Assembly: GCA_002371785.1 (NCBI GenBank) | Contig: DFGU01000069.1 | Span: forward strand, 1 to 5,587 | From: Bacteroidales bacterium UBA3742 | GTDB taxonomy: Bacteria; Bacteroidota; Bacteroidia; Bacteroidales; Paludibacteraceae | Direction: 5' to 3' | DNA length: 5,587 nt | Made by a program: the position numbers and the translations under genes | Shown: positions 5,277-5,587 of the stretch, one piece after another | Position numbering within the stretch: position 1 is the stretch's first letter | How the letters are laid out: each line of letters starts with the position of its first letter | Notes under the pieces: generated by a model | Database searches by the model: none | Seen by the model: the letters and a program-made list of their open reading frames with translations, nothing else | What the model was told of the DNA's origin: nothing

Positions 5277-5587
5277 ATGAGAACTAATTTTGATCAACTC
5301 TTGGAGGCTGGTGCACATTTTGGCCACCTCAAACGTAAGTGGAATCCCGCTATGGCTCCCTACATCTACATGGAGCGCAATGGCATTCACATCATCGACC
5401 TGAACAAGACCGTGCTGAAGGTAGAAGAAGCAGCTGAGTCGCTGAAGGGTATCGTACGCAGTGGCCGCAAGGTGCTGTTCGTTGGTACGAAGAAGCAGGC
5501 ACAGGAAGTTATCGCACAGCACGCTCAGGAAGTAGGCATGCCGTACATCACCGAGCGTTGGGCAGGTGGTATGCTCACCAACTTCCC
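5277..5587 (+). CDS. rpsB: 30S ribosomal protein S2 (uS2), N-terminal part (3' end outside window)
   Basis: S2 is a small-subunit protein that joins late in assembly and lies near S1 and the mRNA exit side of the 30S subunit. The window shows 103 full codons and two bases of the next; the family is usually near 240-280 residues, so less than half is visible. The translated start is MRTNFDQLLEAGAHFGHLKR, the family's first signature. It is followed by KWNPAMAPYIYMERNGIHII (21-40), KVLFVGTKKQA (65-75) and ERWAGGMLTNF (93-103), all typical. The ATG at 5277 has no Shine-Dalgarno but an A-rich context (TTAAAACAAAATG), as for rplM. In Bacteroidota tsf (EF-Ts) commonly follows rpsB; that lies beyond the window. 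Confidence 0.97.
   Translation, partial: MRTNFDQLLEAGAHFGHLKRKWNPAMAPYIYMERNGIHIIDLNKTVLKVEEAAESLKGIVRSGRKVLFVGTKKQAQEVIAQHAQEVGMPYITERWAGGMLTNF

Noticed and set aside
5094..5522. Antisense ORF of 142 codons across the rpsB leader and start
   Set aside because: It is a shadow of rpsB and of the inverted repeats; the + strand encodes a clear S2 N-terminus.

Overview
The window reads as a contiguous stretch of a Bacteroidota chromosome, most likely order Bacteroidales and perhaps near Prevotella (the genus is a guess from the ribosomal proteins). Evidence for this is a -33/-7 promoter of the Bacteroidota type (TTTG, 20-bp spacer, TAATTTTG) ahead of rplM, A-rich start regions with weak or no Shine-Dalgarno, a DUF4296 lipoprotein beside lspA, Bacteroidota-like forms of HolA, MetK, LspA, L13, S9 and S2, and the order rplM-rpsI-rpsB. 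All genes lie on the + strand. None looks broken, and the only cut genes are those at the two window edges.

Region 1 (3-4091) is a tightly packed run of six genes that is probably one transcription unit: holA (5' end outside the window), a PrsW-family intramembrane protease, a small Cys/His-rich lipoprotein, metK, lspA and a DUF4296 lipoprotein. The gaps are 6, -20 (overlap), 16, 6 and 4 nt. Two of the six encode predicted lipoproteins and a third encodes the signal peptidase that processes lipoproteins. metK (S-adenosylmethionine synthesis) and holA (clamp loader) are housekeeping genes in the same run.

Region 2 (4092-5587) is a ribosomal-protein unit. A clear promoter and a leader of about 105 nt precede rplM (L13) and rpsI (S9). 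A 179-nt gap with strong inverted repeats then leads to rpsB (S2), which runs off the window end.

The least ordinary items are: (a) the 102-residue lipoprotein with 17 Cys and 14 His, including four His-x-Cys-Cys-x-His repeats, whose start lies inside the end of the PrsW gene; (b) the structured rpsI-rpsB gap, with a perfect 10-bp hairpin followed at once by an 11-bp long-range stem enclosing a second hairpin, a candidate cis-acting leader for rpsB; (c) four tandem 8-bp units that span the lspA stop and the start of the next gene. I did not see a defence system, mobile element, CRISPR array, tRNA or rRNA.
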